Shown here: in pieces, positions 36,068 through 44,497 of the stretch
Layout of the letters: each line of letters opens with the position of its first letter
How positions within the stretch are numbered: the stretch's first letter is position 1
Assembly (NCBI RefSeq): GCF_003261055.1
Contig: NZ_CP030073.1
Location: 7,440,001-7,504,000 of the forward strand
Reading direction: 5' to 3'
Source of the DNA: Streptomyces cadmiisoli
GTDB lineage: Bacteria > Actinomycetota > Actinomycetes > Streptomycetales > Streptomycetaceae
Length of the DNA stretch: 64,000 bases
Translations under genes and position numbers: made by a program
The notes under the pieces: generated by a model
Databases searched by the model: none
The model's input: only the letters and a program-made list of their open reading frames with translations
What the model was told of the DNA's origin: nothing

Positions 36068-37093
36068 CTACACCACGCACTCCGCCTCGGCGTAGCGGTC
36101 CCCGGGAACGGTCTTCAGCGTCTCCACGGCCTCGGCCAGCGACACCATCACGATGTCCGTGCCGCGCAGCGCGGTCATCTTGCCGAACTCGCCCCGGTGG
36201 GCGGCCTCGACGGCGTGCCAGCCGAAACGGGTCGCCAGCACACGGTCGTACGCGGTCGGCGTCCCCCCGCGCTGCACATGCCCGAGGATGACCGGCCGGG
36301 CCTCCTTGCCGAGCCGCTGCTCCAGCTCGACGGACAGCTGCCGGGCGACGCCGGCGAACCGCTCGTGCCCGTAGACGTCCTTGCCGCCCTCGTCGAAGGC
36401 CATGGTGCCGGGCTTCGGCTTGGCGCCCTCGGCGGCGACGACGATGGCGAACCGCTTCCCGGCCGCGAACCGCTCGCCGACCCGGGCGGTCAGCTCCTCG
36501 ATGTCGAAGGGCCGTTCGGGGACGACCACGGCGTGGGCGCCGGCGGCCATGCCGGAGTGCAGCGCGATCCAGCCGGTGTGCCGCCCCATGACCTCCACGA
36601 TCAGCACCCGCTGGTGCGACTCGGCCGTGGTCTTGAGACGGTCCAGCGCCTCCGTCGCGACGGTGACGGCGGTGTCGAAGCCGAACGTCACGTCCGTGAC
36701 GGCGATGTCGTTGTCGATGGTCTTGGGCACGCCGACGATGGGCAGACCGCCGTCCGACAGCAGCCGGGCCGCCTTGAGCGTGCCCTCACCGCCGATCGGG
36801 ATGATCGCGTCGAGGCCGAGCTCGGCGACATGGCCCTTCGCCCGCTCCACACCGTCCCGCAGATGCTCGGGGCGCACCCGTGAGGAGCCGAGGATGGTGC
36901 CGCCGCGGGCCAGGATGCCGCCCACCGCGTCGAGGTCGAGCTTGAGGTAGTCGCACTCCAGGAGACCCTTCCAGCCGTCCCGGAAGCCGATGACCTCGTC
37001 GCCGTGGTCGACCACGGCGCGGTGCACGACGGACCGGATGACGGCGTTCAGGCCGGGGCAGTCGCCACCGGACGTGAGGACACCAATGCGCAT
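36068..37093 (-). CDS. pfkA: 6-phosphofructokinase
   Basis: 341 residues, group III actinobacterial type. GVLTSGGDCPGLNAVIR at the N-terminus, nucleotide-site GGEGTL (glycine at the position where pyrophosphate-dependent enzymes have aspartate, so ATP is the likely phosphate donor), VPKTIDNDI, the sugar-phosphate loop GFDTAVTVATEALDRL, MGRHTGWIAL and GHVQRGGTPTAYDR. Phosphorylates fructose-6-phosphate in glycolysis. Streptomyces carry several pfkA paralogues. It is monocistronic, with a terminator directly after it. Confidence 0.95.
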   Translation of the reverse strand: MRIGVLTSGGDCPGLNAVIRSVVHRAVVDHGDEVIGFRDGWKGLLECDYLKLDLDAVGGILARGGTILGSSRVRPEHLRDGVERAKGHVAELGLDAIIPIGGEGTLKAARLLSDGGLPIVGVPKTIDNDIAVTDVTFGFDTAVTVATEALDRLKTTAESHQRVLIVEVMGRHTGWIALHSGMAAGAHAVVVPERPFDIEELTARVGERFAAGKRFAIVVAAEGAKPKPGTMAFDEGGKDVYGHERFAGVARQLSVELEQRLGKEARPVILGHVQRGGTPTAYDRVLATRFGWHAVEAAHRGEFGKMTALRGTDIVMVSLAEAVETLKTVPGDRYAEAECVV

Positions 37094-37265
37094 AGCCCGA
37101 ATACCTTCTCAACGTGGGCCGGGGACCGGACCACGCTGTCCGGCTCGATCCCCGCCACCCTAGCGTCCACGGGGGGCGGGGCCGCACTGTACGTCCGCCA
37201 GCTGGACGTGCCCGCTCACCTGTGCGGATGGTGTGTCAGACGGGCTGTTTCCGGCCCGCCCGGCC

Positions 37266-37300
37266 GCGGGCCGCGGCGCGGCTCGTACGGCGCGGCCCGC
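37266..37300 (-). terminator. GC-rich hairpin after gatD
   Basis: GCGGGCCGCG (37266-37275) pairs with CGCGGCCCGC (37291-37300), with additional pairing outside after a bulge. It lies 25 bp beyond the gatD stop codon. Confidence 0.55.
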
Positions 37301-37324
37301 CGCGCGGCCGCCGCGCCGCTCGAG

Positions 37325-38053
37325 CTACGCGGGCGCCTGCGCGGCCGCGATGCGCTCGTTGCGCAGCGCCTCGTACCAGTGGTCGTCGGTCGGCGGCAGC
37401 GCGTTGACGTCCAGCGCCAGCTTGAGCAGCAGGTCCGCGATCTGCGGGTTGCGGGCCAGCACGGGACCGTGCATGTACGTGCCGAAGACGGTGTCGTTGT
37501 ACGCGCCCTCCGTGCCGTCGCCGGTGCCGTTGCCGTTGCCGAGGCGGACCTTGGCCAGGGGGCGGGCGGTGGGGCCCAGGTGGGTGACGCCCTGGTGGTT
37601 CTCGAAGCCGGTCAGCGGGGGCAGGCCGAGGCGCTGGTCGATGTCCGCGAGGACGTCGCCGACGCACCGCTCGCCCTCGCCGCGCACCGAGACCACGTCG
37701 AGCAGACCCAGACCGGCCTCGCGCTGTCCGAGGTCGTTGATGAACTCGTGGCCGAGGATCTGGTACCCGGCGCAGACGGAGAAGACGATCGCGCCGTTGC
37801 CCACCGCCCGGTGCAGACCCCCGTCGCGGCGCAGCCGCTCGGCGGCGAGCCGCTGCGGCCGGTCCTCGCCGCCGCCGATCAGGTAGATGTCGCCGGAGGT
37901 CGGGATCGGCTGGTCGCTTCGGACGTCGAGCCGGGCCACGTCCAGGCCGCGCTGCCGGGCGCGGCGCTCCACGACGAGCACGTTGCCCTGGTCGCCGTAG
38001 GTGCTGAGCAGGTCGGGATAGATCCAGACGACCCGCAGCTGGTTGTCGCTCAT
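37325..38053 (-). CDS. gatD: Lipid II isoglutaminyl synthase, glutaminase subunit
   Basis: 242 residues. CobB/CobQ-type class-I glutamine amidotransferase: LRVVWIYPDLLSTYGDQGN, YLIGGGEDRPQ, catalytic Cys in FSVCAGYQILGH and the His of TYMHGPVLARNP. Gives ammonia to MurT for amidation of the D-glutamate in the peptidoglycan stem. The stop/start gap to murT is only 24 bp on the same strand, the universal arrangement of this pair in Gram-positive bacteria. Confidence 0.93.
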   Translation of the reverse strand: MSDNQLRVVWIYPDLLSTYGDQGNVLVVERRARQRGLDVARLDVRSDQPIPTSGDIYLIGGGEDRPQRLAAERLRRDGGLHRAVGNGAIVFSVCAGYQILGHEFINDLGQREAGLGLLDVVSVRGEGERCVGDVLADIDQRLGLPPLTGFENHQGVTHLGPTARPLAKVRLGNGNGTGDGTEGAYNDTVFGTYMHGPVLARNPQIADLLLKLALDVNALPPTDDHWYEALRNERIAAAQAPA

Positions 38054-38077
38054 GAAGTCACTGTCCTTACGAGTACG

Positions 38078-39316
38078 TCAGTTGCCGACGCGGCGGCGCA
38101 GGTCCTGGAAGGCGGTGTAGTTGGCGATGACCTCGATGCGGCCCGGCGGAGCGGCCTGCACGGCTTCGTCGAGGTTCTCGCAGACCTGGAACTGCTGGTT
38201 CGCCACCTCCAGCCGCACCGCGAGGTCCAGCCGGCGGTCGCCGAGGACGAAGATCGGGTGACCGGTCAGGCGCGTGTAGTCGACGTCCCACAGCCAGGAC
38301 GTGTCGGTGCCGTCGGCGCCGCGCGCGTTCACGGACAGGATCACCGGGGTCGGCGGCGGGTCGATGAGCGAGAACGTCTCCAGCCAGCCGGCCGGGTTCT
38401 TGGCGAGCAGCAGCCGCAGATCGCGCTGCATGAACTGCACGACGTCGTAGCGGCCGGCCACCGCCTGGACGTGGTACATGCGCTCCAGGGCGACCTGCGG
38501 CGGCACGCCGAACACGGCGGCGACGGCGGCGGAGGAGGCGGCGTTGGCCTTGTTCGCGCGGCCCGGCAGCTGGAGGTGGATGGGCCACGCGGAGCCGTGC
38601 GGGTCGAGGACGTGGTCGCCGGACAGGGCCCAGCTCGGGGTGGGCCGGCGGAATCCGCACTCGCCGCAGAACCAGTCGTCCCCGGGGCGCTGCATCACAC
38701 CGCCGCAGGACGGGCAGGACCAGGCGTCGTCCTTCCACATCTGGCCGGCTGCGACCCAGATCACATTGGGGGAGGAGGACGCGGCCCACACCACCAGCGG
38801 GTCGTCGGCGTTGGCGACGATGACGGCCTTGGAGCCGGACAGGCCCTCCCGCCAGTTCTCGGCGAGCATCCGGGTCTCGGCGGCGCGGTCGAGCTGGTCG
38901 CGGGAGAGGTTGAGCAGGGCGATGCACTTCGGGTCGGTGTCCCGGGCGACCCCGGCGAGGTACTTCTCGTCGACCTCGATGACGCCGTAGCGCGCCTCCG
39001 AGCTGCCCGCGAGCGCCGAGGTGATGCCGGCCGGCATGTTGGCGCCGAGGGCGTTGGACACGACCGGGCCGGCGGCGCGCAGGGCCTCGGCGATCAGTCG
39101 GGTCGTGGTGGTCTTGCCGTTGGTCGCCGAGACCAGGACGACGTCCAGGTTCTGGGCGAGCCGGGCGAGGAGGTCGGGATCGAGTTTGAGGGCCACCCGG
39201 CCACCGATCACCGAACCGCTGCCGCGTCCCGCGGCGCGCGATGCCGCTGCGACTGCCTTGCCCGCGGTCACGGCCAGCTTGGCCCGCGGCGTGAGCGGGT
39301 CCGAGTTGCCTGCCAT
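38078..39316 (-). CDS. murT: Lipid II isoglutaminyl synthase, Mur ligase-like subunit
   Basis: 412 residues from ATG 39316. ATP-binding loop VSATNGKTTTTRLIAEALRA, the central Mur domain with LNLSRDQLDR, and the inserted zinc ribbon CPSCGG...CGECG that marks MurT. C-terminal DUF1727. It adenylates lipid II D-glutamate for amidation by GatD. Downstream of GGAGG though spacing is long; the alternative start 39364 adds residues unlike the family. Divergent from def. Confidence 0.94.
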   Translation of the reverse strand: MAGNSDPLTPRAKLAVTAGKAVAAASRAAGRGSGSVIGGRVALKLDPDLLARLAQNLDVVLVSATNGKTTTTRLIAEALRAAGPVVSNALGANMPAGITSALAGSSEARYGVIEVDEKYLAGVARDTDPKCIALLNLSRDQLDRAAETRMLAENWREGLSGSKAVIVANADDPLVVWAASSSPNVIWVAAGQMWKDDAWSCPSCGGVMQRPGDDWFCGECGFRRPTPSWALSGDHVLDPHGSAWPIHLQLPGRANKANAASSAAVAAVFGVPPQVALERMYHVQAVAGRYDVVQFMQRDLRLLLAKNPAGWLETFSLIDPPPTPVILSVNARGADGTDTSWLWDVDYTRLTGHPIFVLGDRRLDLAVRLEVANQQFQVCENLDEAVQAAPPGRIEVIANYTAFQDLRRRVGN

Positions 39317-39472
39317 CAGATCTCGATCCTCCTTGCGTACGCGCCGCGCCGTAGCATCCGGCAACGTGGTGAGGCCTCAGCCTATCGAGATCCACTCACG
39401 TGCCCGAATCGCGGCACGGTCACGATCCCCGGGGGCGCGGATCGCCCCGGCGAGGACCGTACCCTTGCCGCC

Positions 39473-40012
39473 ATGCGACACGGCTCCATCCCGGGCGCCC
39501 GCGGGCGTGTCCGGCCCCTCACGCTGCTCGGCGACCCCGTCCTTCACACACCCTGCACGGATGTCACCGATTTCGGCCCCGAACTCTCCCGCCTTGTGGA
39601 GGACTTGTTCGCGACGATGTACGCCGCGCAGGGCGTCGGCCTGGCCGCGAACCAGGTGGGCGAGCCGCTCCGGGTGTTCGTCTACGACTGCCCGGACGAC
39701 GATGATGTTCGTCACCTCGGCCATGTGGTGAATCCCCGGCTGGTCGAGACGGACGGGGTGGTGCTCCGCGGTCCGGAGGGCTGTCTGTCCCTCCCGGGTC
39801 TGGAGGCGGGCACCGAACGTCACGACCATGCGGTCGTCGAGGGGTTCACGGTGACGGGTGAGCCCGTCACGGTCCACGGCACGGGCTTCTTCGCCAGGTG
39901 CCTCCAGCACGAGTGCGACCACCTGGACGGAACGGTGTACGCGGACCGTGTGACGGGCCGGCGGCACCGGCGGCTGATGCGCCAGGTGCGCCGGGCGTCC
40001 TGGCACAAGTGA
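39473..40012 (+). CDS. def: Peptide deformylase
   Basis: 179 residues. All three motifs are present: GVGLAANQVG (I), EGCLSLPG (II, zinc Cys) and QHECDHLDG (III, HExxH zinc ligands and catalytic Glu). Removes the N-formyl group from nascent proteins. No ribosome binding site precedes the ATG; a TACCCT hexamer ending 7 nt upstream suggests a leaderless message. Streptomyces usually have several deformylases, so this may not be the main one. The upstream open frame is shadow of the murT-gatD strand. Confidence 0.95.
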   Translation: MRHGSIPGARGRVRPLTLLGDPVLHTPCTDVTDFGPELSRLVEDLFATMYAAQGVGLAANQVGEPLRVFVYDCPDDDDVRHLGHVVNPRLVETDGVVLRGPEGCLSLPGLEAGTERHDHAVVEGFTVTGEPVTVHGTGFFARCLQHECDHLDGTVYADRVTGRRHRRLMRQVRRASWHK

Positions 40013-40043
40013 GGCGAACCCGCCCACGCGGACGCCGTGACCC

Positions 40044-40106
40044 GGAGCCGGGAGCCGGGAGCCGGGAGCCGTCCGCCGCGCGGGCCCGACCGCCGTCCGC
40101 CGCGCG
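40044..40106. repeat. Tandem and direct repeats between def and tetR
   Basis: Four perfect GGAGCCG units (40044-40071) run into two 15-bp copies of GCCGTCCGCCGCGCG (40068-40082, 40092-40106). The second copy also forms a hairpin CCGCCGT/ACGGCGG (40090-40114). The region lies between convergent genes and may work as terminator. Confidence 0.6.
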
Positions 40107-40121
40107 AACGGCGGAGGGTCG

Positions 40122-40763
40122 TCAGAAGCCCGGTCCGCCGATCCGGTCGCCGGCCGCGGCCAGCCGCCCCCACAGCAGATCGGCCAGGCTCCGCACCAAC
40201 TCGGCGCGGGTGCAGGGGCGTTCCCCCAGCCACCAGTCGCCTGCGGCGTGCATCATGCCGACGATCCCGTGGCCCCACACGCGGGCGAGCTGCTGACTGC
40301 CCGGCCCGAGGTCCAGCCGTTCCTCGATGACCTGGGCCAGCTCCTCTCCCATGCGCCGCAGCAGCGGCGCCGAGTGCTTGCCGACGTCGAACTCCTGCTC
40401 GCTCTGCGACCCCTCCGCGGGATGCATCAGGAACCGGTAGACCTGCGGACGCGCCTCGATCGCCGCGAGGTAGGTGTCCAGCGTGGCCTCGACCCGCTCC
40501 CGCCGGTCGGCCGGCGCGTCCAGCGCCGCCCGCAGGGAGTCCAGCAGCGCGTCGGTGTGCCGCATGGCCAGCGCCGCGTACAAGCCGCCCTTGTCGCCGA
40601 AGTGGCGATAGAGGATCGGCTTGGTGATGCCCGCCTCCGCCGCGATGGCGTTCATCGAGGCCTTCGGACCGTCGCGCAGCACCACTCGGTCGGCGGCCTC
40701 CAGCAGCTCGCGCCGTCGGCGGTCGGCGGACCGCTGCTGCTCGGTCCGCTGCGTGGTGTCCAT
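40122..40763 (-). CDS. TetR family regulator divergent from acyl-CoA dehydrogenase
   Basis: 213 residues. HTH about 17-63 (LLEAADRVVLRDGPKASMNAIAAEAGITKPILYRHFGDKGGLYAA), followed by a ligand domain (YLAAIEARPQVYRFLMHP). The acyl-CoA dehydrogenase gene is divergent with 170 bp between, where two inverted repeats lie. TetR proteins in this position usually sense acyl-CoA. Confidence 0.92.
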   Translation of the reverse strand: MDTTQRTEQQRSADRRRRELLEAADRVVLRDGPKASMNAIAAEAGITKPILYRHFGDKGGLYAALAMRHTDALLDSLRAALDAPADRRERVEATLDTYLAAIEARPQVYRFLMHPAEGSQSEQEFDVGKHSAPLLRRMGEELAQVIEERLDLGPGSQQLARVWGHGIVGMMHAAGDWWLGERPCTRAELVRSLADLLWGRLAAAGDRIGGPGF

Positions 40764-40813
40764 GAGCTCTCCCCACCCGTGCTGAATCGGTGACGCCTGC
40801 GCAAACTAACACT

Positions 40814-40862
40814 CAACTCACCCTGCATCTCGAACGGGCTGCCGGGGGATCCTTGTGAGTTG
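40814..40862. promoter_or_regulatory. Long-spaced inverted repeat CAACTCAC/GTGAGTTG
   Basis: Perfect 8-bp arms at 40814-40821 and 40855-40862, 33 bp apart, next to the tetR start. The right arm overlaps TTGACT (40861-40866 region), a plausible -35 element for the rightward gene. Could bring two regulator dimers together, or be half sites of separate operators. Confidence 0.4.
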
Positions 40863-40875
40863 ACTTTTCCTACCC

Positions 40876-40901
40876 AGCGGTAACAGACTTCGGTTACCGC
40901 T
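40876..40901. promoter_or_regulatory. Operator-like palindrome upstream of acyl-CoA dehydrogenase
   Basis: AGCGGTAAC (40876-40884) and GTTACCGCT (40893-40901) are perfect 9-bp arms around an 8-nt spacer, 32 bp from the dehydrogenase start codon. A 26-bp site with this symmetry suits a TetR dimer; the divergent TetR protein is the obvious candidate. Confidence 0.68.
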
Positions 40902-40933
40902 AGTAACATGCTTGTGCGCCACCTGGAGGGGAC

Positions 40934-42160
40934 ATGGCCGAGTTCACCATGGAGCTCAACGACGAACAGAAGGAGGTGCGGGACTGGCTGCACGGCTTCG
41001 CCGCCGATGTCATCCGTCCCGCCGCCGCCGAATGGGACGAGCGTGAGGAGACTCCCTGGCCGGTCATCCAGGAGGCCGCGAAGGTCGGCATCTACTCCCT
41101 CGACTTCTACGCCCAGCAGTACTTCGACGCCACGGGTCTCGGTATCCCGATGGCGATGGAGGAGCTGTTCTGGGGCGACGCCGGCATCGCGCTGTCGATC
41201 GTCGGTACCGGCCTCGCCGCGGTGGGCGTGCTCGCCAACGGCACCGAGGAGCAGATCGGCACCTGGATCCCCCAGATGTACGGCGATGCCAACGATGTCA
41301 AGCTGGCCGCCTTCTGCTCCTCCGAGCCCGACGCCGGTTCCGACGTGGCATCCATGCGCACGCGTGCCGTGTACGACGAGGCCAAGGACGAGTGGGTGCT
41401 CGACGGCACCAAGACCTGGGCGACCAACGGCGGCATCGCCAATGTCCATGTCGTCGTCGCGGTGGTCGACCCCGAGCTGGGCTCCAAGGGCCACGCCTCC
41501 TTCATCGTGCCGCCGAACACCCCCGGACTGTCCCAGGGCCAGAAGTTCAAGAAGCACGGCATCCGCGCCTCGCACACCGCCGAGGTCGTCCTCGACGGCG
41601 TGCGCGTGCCCGGCTCCTGCCTGCTCGGTGGCAAGGCCAAGCTCGACGAGCGCCTGGCCCGCGCCCGTGAGACCGCCCGGAAGGGCGGCGAGCGGGTGAA
41701 GAACGCCGCGATGGCCACCTTCGAGGCGAGCCGCCCGGCGGTCGGCGCGATGGCGGTGGGCACGGCGAGGGCGGCGTTCGAGGTGGCGCTGGACTACGCG
41801 ACGACCCGCGAGCAGTTCGGCCGTCCGATCATCGACAACCAGGGTGTGGCCTTCCAGCTCGCCGACATGCGCACCGCCATCGACGCGGCCCGTCTGCTGG
41901 TCTGGCGGGCCTCCTGGATGGCCGTCGACGGCAAGCCGTTCACGGCGGCCGAGGGCTCCATGTCCAAGCTCTTCGCCAGTGAGACGGCCAAGAAGGTCAC
42001 CGCGCAGGCCGTCCAGATCCTCGGCGGCAACGGGTACACGCGGGAGTACCCGGTGGAGCGCATGCACAGGGACGCCGCGATCTACACGATCTTCGAGGGC
42101 ACCAGTGAGATCCAGCGGCTGGTGATCGCGCGGACGCTGTCGGGGATGCCGATCCGCTGA
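40934..42160 (+). CDS. Acyl-CoA dehydrogenase
   Basis: 408 residues. N-terminal helical, central beta and C-terminal helical ACAD domains: [19 protein letters not shown] (FAD/substrate site), [27 protein letters not shown], and the catalytic-glutamate segment [15 protein letters not shown]. First step of fatty-acid beta-oxidation (FAD-linked alpha,beta-dehydrogenation). GGAGGGG precedes the ATG. Preceded by the operator-like palindrome and divergent TetR gene; no other beta-oxidation gene adjoins. Confidence 0.95.
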   Translation: MAEFTMELNDEQKEVRDWLHGFAADVIRPAAAEWDEREETPWPVIQEAAKVGIYSLDFYAQQYFDATGLGIPMAMEELFWGDAGIALSIVGTGLAAVGVLANGTEEQIGTWIPQMYGDANDVKLAAFCSSEPDAGSDVASMRTRAVYDEAKDEWVLDGTKTWATNGGIANVHVVVAVVDPELGSKGHASFIVPPNTPGLSQGQKFKKHGIRASHTAEVVLDGVRVPGSCLLGGKAKLDERLARARETARKGGERVKNAAMATFEASRPAVGAMAVGTARAAFEVALDYATTREQFGRPIIDNQGVAFQLADMRTAIDAARLLVWRASWMAVDGKPFTAAEGSMSKLFASETAKKVTAQAVQILGGNGYTREYPVERMHRDAAIYTIFEGTSEIQRLVIARTLSGMPIR

Positions 42161-42174
42161 GCGCGGGCGTTCGG

Positions 42175-42232
42175 CGCGCGGTTCCCCTCCGAACCGGTCA
42201 CCGCTTCGCGGCCGGGGGCGCGGAACCGCGCG
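42175..42232. repeat. Streptomycete intergenic palindrome (diverged copy)
   Basis: CGCGCGGTTCC (42175-42185) and GGAACCGCGCG (42222-42232) form a perfect 11-bp stem around a GC-rich 36-nt middle, followed by GAACCGCCACGACCG and three CGCACCA units (42254-42274). The layout matches a dispersed palindrome common between Streptomyces genes (GCGCAGTTCCCC ... GGGGAACTGCGCGACCAGCCAC), here diverged. It may also terminate the dehydrogenase message. Confidence 0.65.
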
Positions 42233-42303
42233 AACCGCCACGACCGTCCCGCACGCACCACGCACCACGCACCACGCGACCCCGGTGCCGGGCGCGAGCG
42301 GGC

Positions 42304-42540
42304 CTAGGAACCGGCCCCGCTGCTGTGCGCGATGCAGGCCACGTCGATCCGGTCGGCCAGCTTCGCCAGCTCGATGGTCAGCGCGGCGACCGTGTCCTCG
42401 TCGAGCCCTTCCTGCCCGGCCTCCACCAGATGCAGCCAGCGTCCGCCCACCGTGCGCAGCAGCTTGCTCACGTCGGACGCGGCCACCTGCAAGGTACCGC
42501 GGTCGTCGACGATCAGAGGCAGAGTCACTTCGCGGTTCAC
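42304..42540 (-). CDS. Small conserved protein, DUF6213-like
   Basis: 78 residues from GTG 42540 (VNREVTLPLIVDDRGTLQVAA...). Compact sequence with DVSKLLRTVGGRWLHLVEAGQEGLDEDT and a helical end (ALTIELAKLADRIDVACIAH). Widely present in Streptomyces as I recall, no known role. There is no ribosome binding site, but TACGAT ends 7 nt before the GTG, which would give a leaderless message. The frame is open to 42630, with a non-conserved look. Confidence 0.72.
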   Translation of the reverse strand: MNREVTLPLIVDDRGTLQVAASDVSKLLRTVGGRWLHLVEAGQEGLDEDTVAALTIELAKLADRIDVACIAHSSGAGS

Positions 42541-42565
42541 AAAGGGGATCGTAACCGCGGAAGGC

Positions 42566-43951
42566 TCACGCTCCGTGCCATACGGTCGTGATGTTGCAGA
42601 ACTCGCGGATTCCGTGCCCGGACAGCTCACGCCCGTAGCCGGACCGCTTGACGCCGCCGAACGGGAACGCCGGATGGGAGGCCGTCATCCCGTTGAAGAA
42701 CACGCTGCCGGCCTCCAGATCCCGTACGAAGCGGTCCGTCTCGGCCTCGTCGCGCGTCCAGACGTTGGAACTCAGCCCGAACGGGGAGTCGTTGGCGATC
42801 AGCACCGCCTCGTCCAGATCGCCCGCCCGGTACAGCGTGGCGACCGGTCCGAACGCCTCCTCGCGGTGGATGCGCATCTCGCGGGTGATGCCGGCGAGCA
42901 CGGTGGGCGGGTAGTACCAGCCGTCGCCCGCGGGCCGCTCGCCGCCGCACAGCACCGCGGCTCCGGAGCGCTTCGCGTCGTCCACCAGCTCTTCCAGATC
43001 GGCCCGGCCCTGCTCGGTGGAGAGCGGTCCGACGTCCGTCTCCTCCTCCATGGGGTCGCCGACCCGCAGCGCCCTCATGCCCTCGGTGAAGCGCTCGGCG
43101 AAGGCGTCGTAGACGTCGGTGTGCACGATGAACCGCTTGGCGGCGATGCACGACTGCCCGTTGTTCTGCACCCGCGCCGTGACGGCGACCCGGGCCGCCC
43201 GGTCGATGTCCGCCGACGGCATGACGACGAACGGGTCGCTGCCGCCCAGCTCCAGCACCGTCTTCTTGATCATCTCCCCGGAGGTGGCGGCGACCGCGCG
43301 CCCGGCCGGCTCGCTGCCGGTGAGGGTGGCCGCCCTGACACGTTCGTCGCGCAGGATCTCGTCGACCGCCGAGGAGCCGATGAGCAGGGTCTGGAAACAG
43401 CCCTCGGTGTAACCCGCCCGGTGGAAGAGGTCCTCCAGGTAGAGGGCCGTCTGCGGGACGTTGGAGGAGTGCTTGAGCAGGCCCACGTTGCCCGCCATCA
43501 GCGCGGGGGCGGCGAAGCGCATCACCTGCCACAGCGGGAAGTTCCACGGCATCACCGCGAGCACCGGGCCGAGCGGGCGGTAGCGCACCCGGACCCGGGA
43601 GGCGCCCGAGTCCTTCACGTCCGCCGCGGCCGGCTCCTCGTCGGCGAGCAGTTCCTCGGCGTGCTCGGCGTACCAGCGCATGGCCTTGGCGCACTTGGCG
43701 GCCTCCGCGCGCGCCTGCTTGATCGGCTTGCCCATCTCGGTGGTCATCACGCGGGCGATGTCCTGCTGGTCCTCGTCCAGGAGGTTCGCGGCCTGGAGCA
43801 GCAGCCGCGCCCGGTCGACGAAGCCGCTCAGCCGGTACGTGCGGAAGGTGGCCTCGGCGAGCTGGATCCGGCGCTCGATCTCCTCGGCGCCCATGGCCTC
43901 GTACGTCTTGAGCGTCTCGCCGTTCGCCGGATTCACCGTTGCGATGGGCAT
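42566..43951 (-). CDS. gabD: NADP-dependent succinate-semialdehyde dehydrogenase
   Basis: 461 residues from ATG 43951 with AGGAGGT. Aldehyde dehydrogenase fold: PWNFPLWQVMRFAAPALMAGN, catalytic Glu in LELGGSDPFVV, Cys in NNGQSCIAAKRF, and EEAFGPVATLY. The N-terminus (MPIATVNPANGETLKTYEAM) and overall pattern match the SSADH/GabD group, which oxidises succinate semialdehyde to succinate in 4-aminobutyrate breakdown. No GABA aminotransferase is nearby, so the substrate is by family only. Confidence 0.87.
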   Translation of the reverse strand: MPIATVNPANGETLKTYEAMGAEEIERRIQLAEATFRTYRLSGFVDRARLLLQAANLLDEDQQDIARVMTTEMGKPIKQARAEAAKCAKAMRWYAEHAEELLADEEPAAADVKDSGASRVRVRYRPLGPVLAVMPWNFPLWQVMRFAAPALMAGNVGLLKHSSNVPQTALYLEDLFHRAGYTEGCFQTLLIGSSAVDEILRDERVRAATLTGSEPAGRAVAATSGEMIKKTVLELGGSDPFVVMPSADIDRAARVAVTARVQNNGQSCIAAKRFIVHTDVYDAFAERFTEGMRALRVGDPMEEETDVGPLSTEQGRADLEELVDDAKRSGAAVLCGGERPAGDGWYYPPTVLAGITREMRIHREEAFGPVATLYRAGDLDEAVLIANDSPFGLSSNVWTRDEAETDRFVRDLEAGSVFFNGMTASHPAFPFGGVKRSGYGRELSGHGIREFCNITTVWHGA

Positions 43952-44026
43952 GACCGACCTCCTGGGGAGCGACTGTGCTTCGACCTTCCCGCGCGCCGGA
44001 CGGGAGCGCAACGTATGCACCTCCCT

Positions 44027-44497
44027 TCAGGCCGAGTGCTCCGCCAGGCGGTCGAGAAACGCGGACTGGGCCTTGACGATCACCTCGCGGGCCGCGTCCA
44101 GACCGAACCACTCCACCCGGTCCAGCTCGGGGAACTCCTGTGTACGTCCCGACTTCGGCGGCCACTGCATCGTGAAGGTGCCGGGGACGACTTCGGCCGG
44201 GTCGAGGTCGGCCTCCACCGCCCAGACCGTGACGATCTTGCCGCCGCTCTGCCGGACCTCCCCGAGGGGGACCGCCTCGCCGTCCGGCGGCGCCAGTCCG
44301 AGCTCCTCCCGGAACTCCCGGCGGGCCGCCTCCCAGGCGGGCTCGTCCTCCTCGTACTCACCCTTGGGCACGGTCCACGCGCCGGCGTCGCGGCGGGCGA
44401 AGAAGGGGCCGCCCATGTGCCCGAGCAGCACCTCCAGCCCCGGTTCGGTACGCCGGAACAGCAGCAGGCCGGCGCTCCGCTTCGGCCGGGAGGTCAC
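44027..44497 (-). CDS. Nudix hydrolase
   Basis: 156 residues from GTG 44497, GGAGGT 7 nt upstream. Nudix box GEYEEDEPAWEAARREFREELG is complete. It resembles the Ap4A/ADP-ribose-type or mutator-type enzymes with an additional FFARRDAGAWTVPKG lead. Its start overlaps the stop of the ATP-dependent DNA ligase (GTGA), suggesting joint translation and perhaps a role in clearing adenylylated by-products or damaged nucleotides. Substrate unknown. Confidence 0.9.
   Translation of the reverse strand: MTSRPKRSAGLLLFRRTEPGLEVLLGHMGGPFFARRDAGAWTVPKGEYEEDEPAWEAARREFREELGLAPPDGEAVPLGEVRQSGGKIVTVWAVEADLDPAEVVPGTFTMQWPPKSGRTQEFPELDRVEWFGLDAAREVIVKAQSAFLDRLAEHSA

Noticed and set aside
37004..39472. Long plus-strand open frame opposite gatD-murT, continuous with def
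   Set aside because: Shadow of the minus-strand genes caused by high GC; def homology begins at ATG 39473.
42254..42274. Tandem CGCACCA x3 as a separate satellite
   Set aside because: Too short; treated as part of the intergenic palindrome region.
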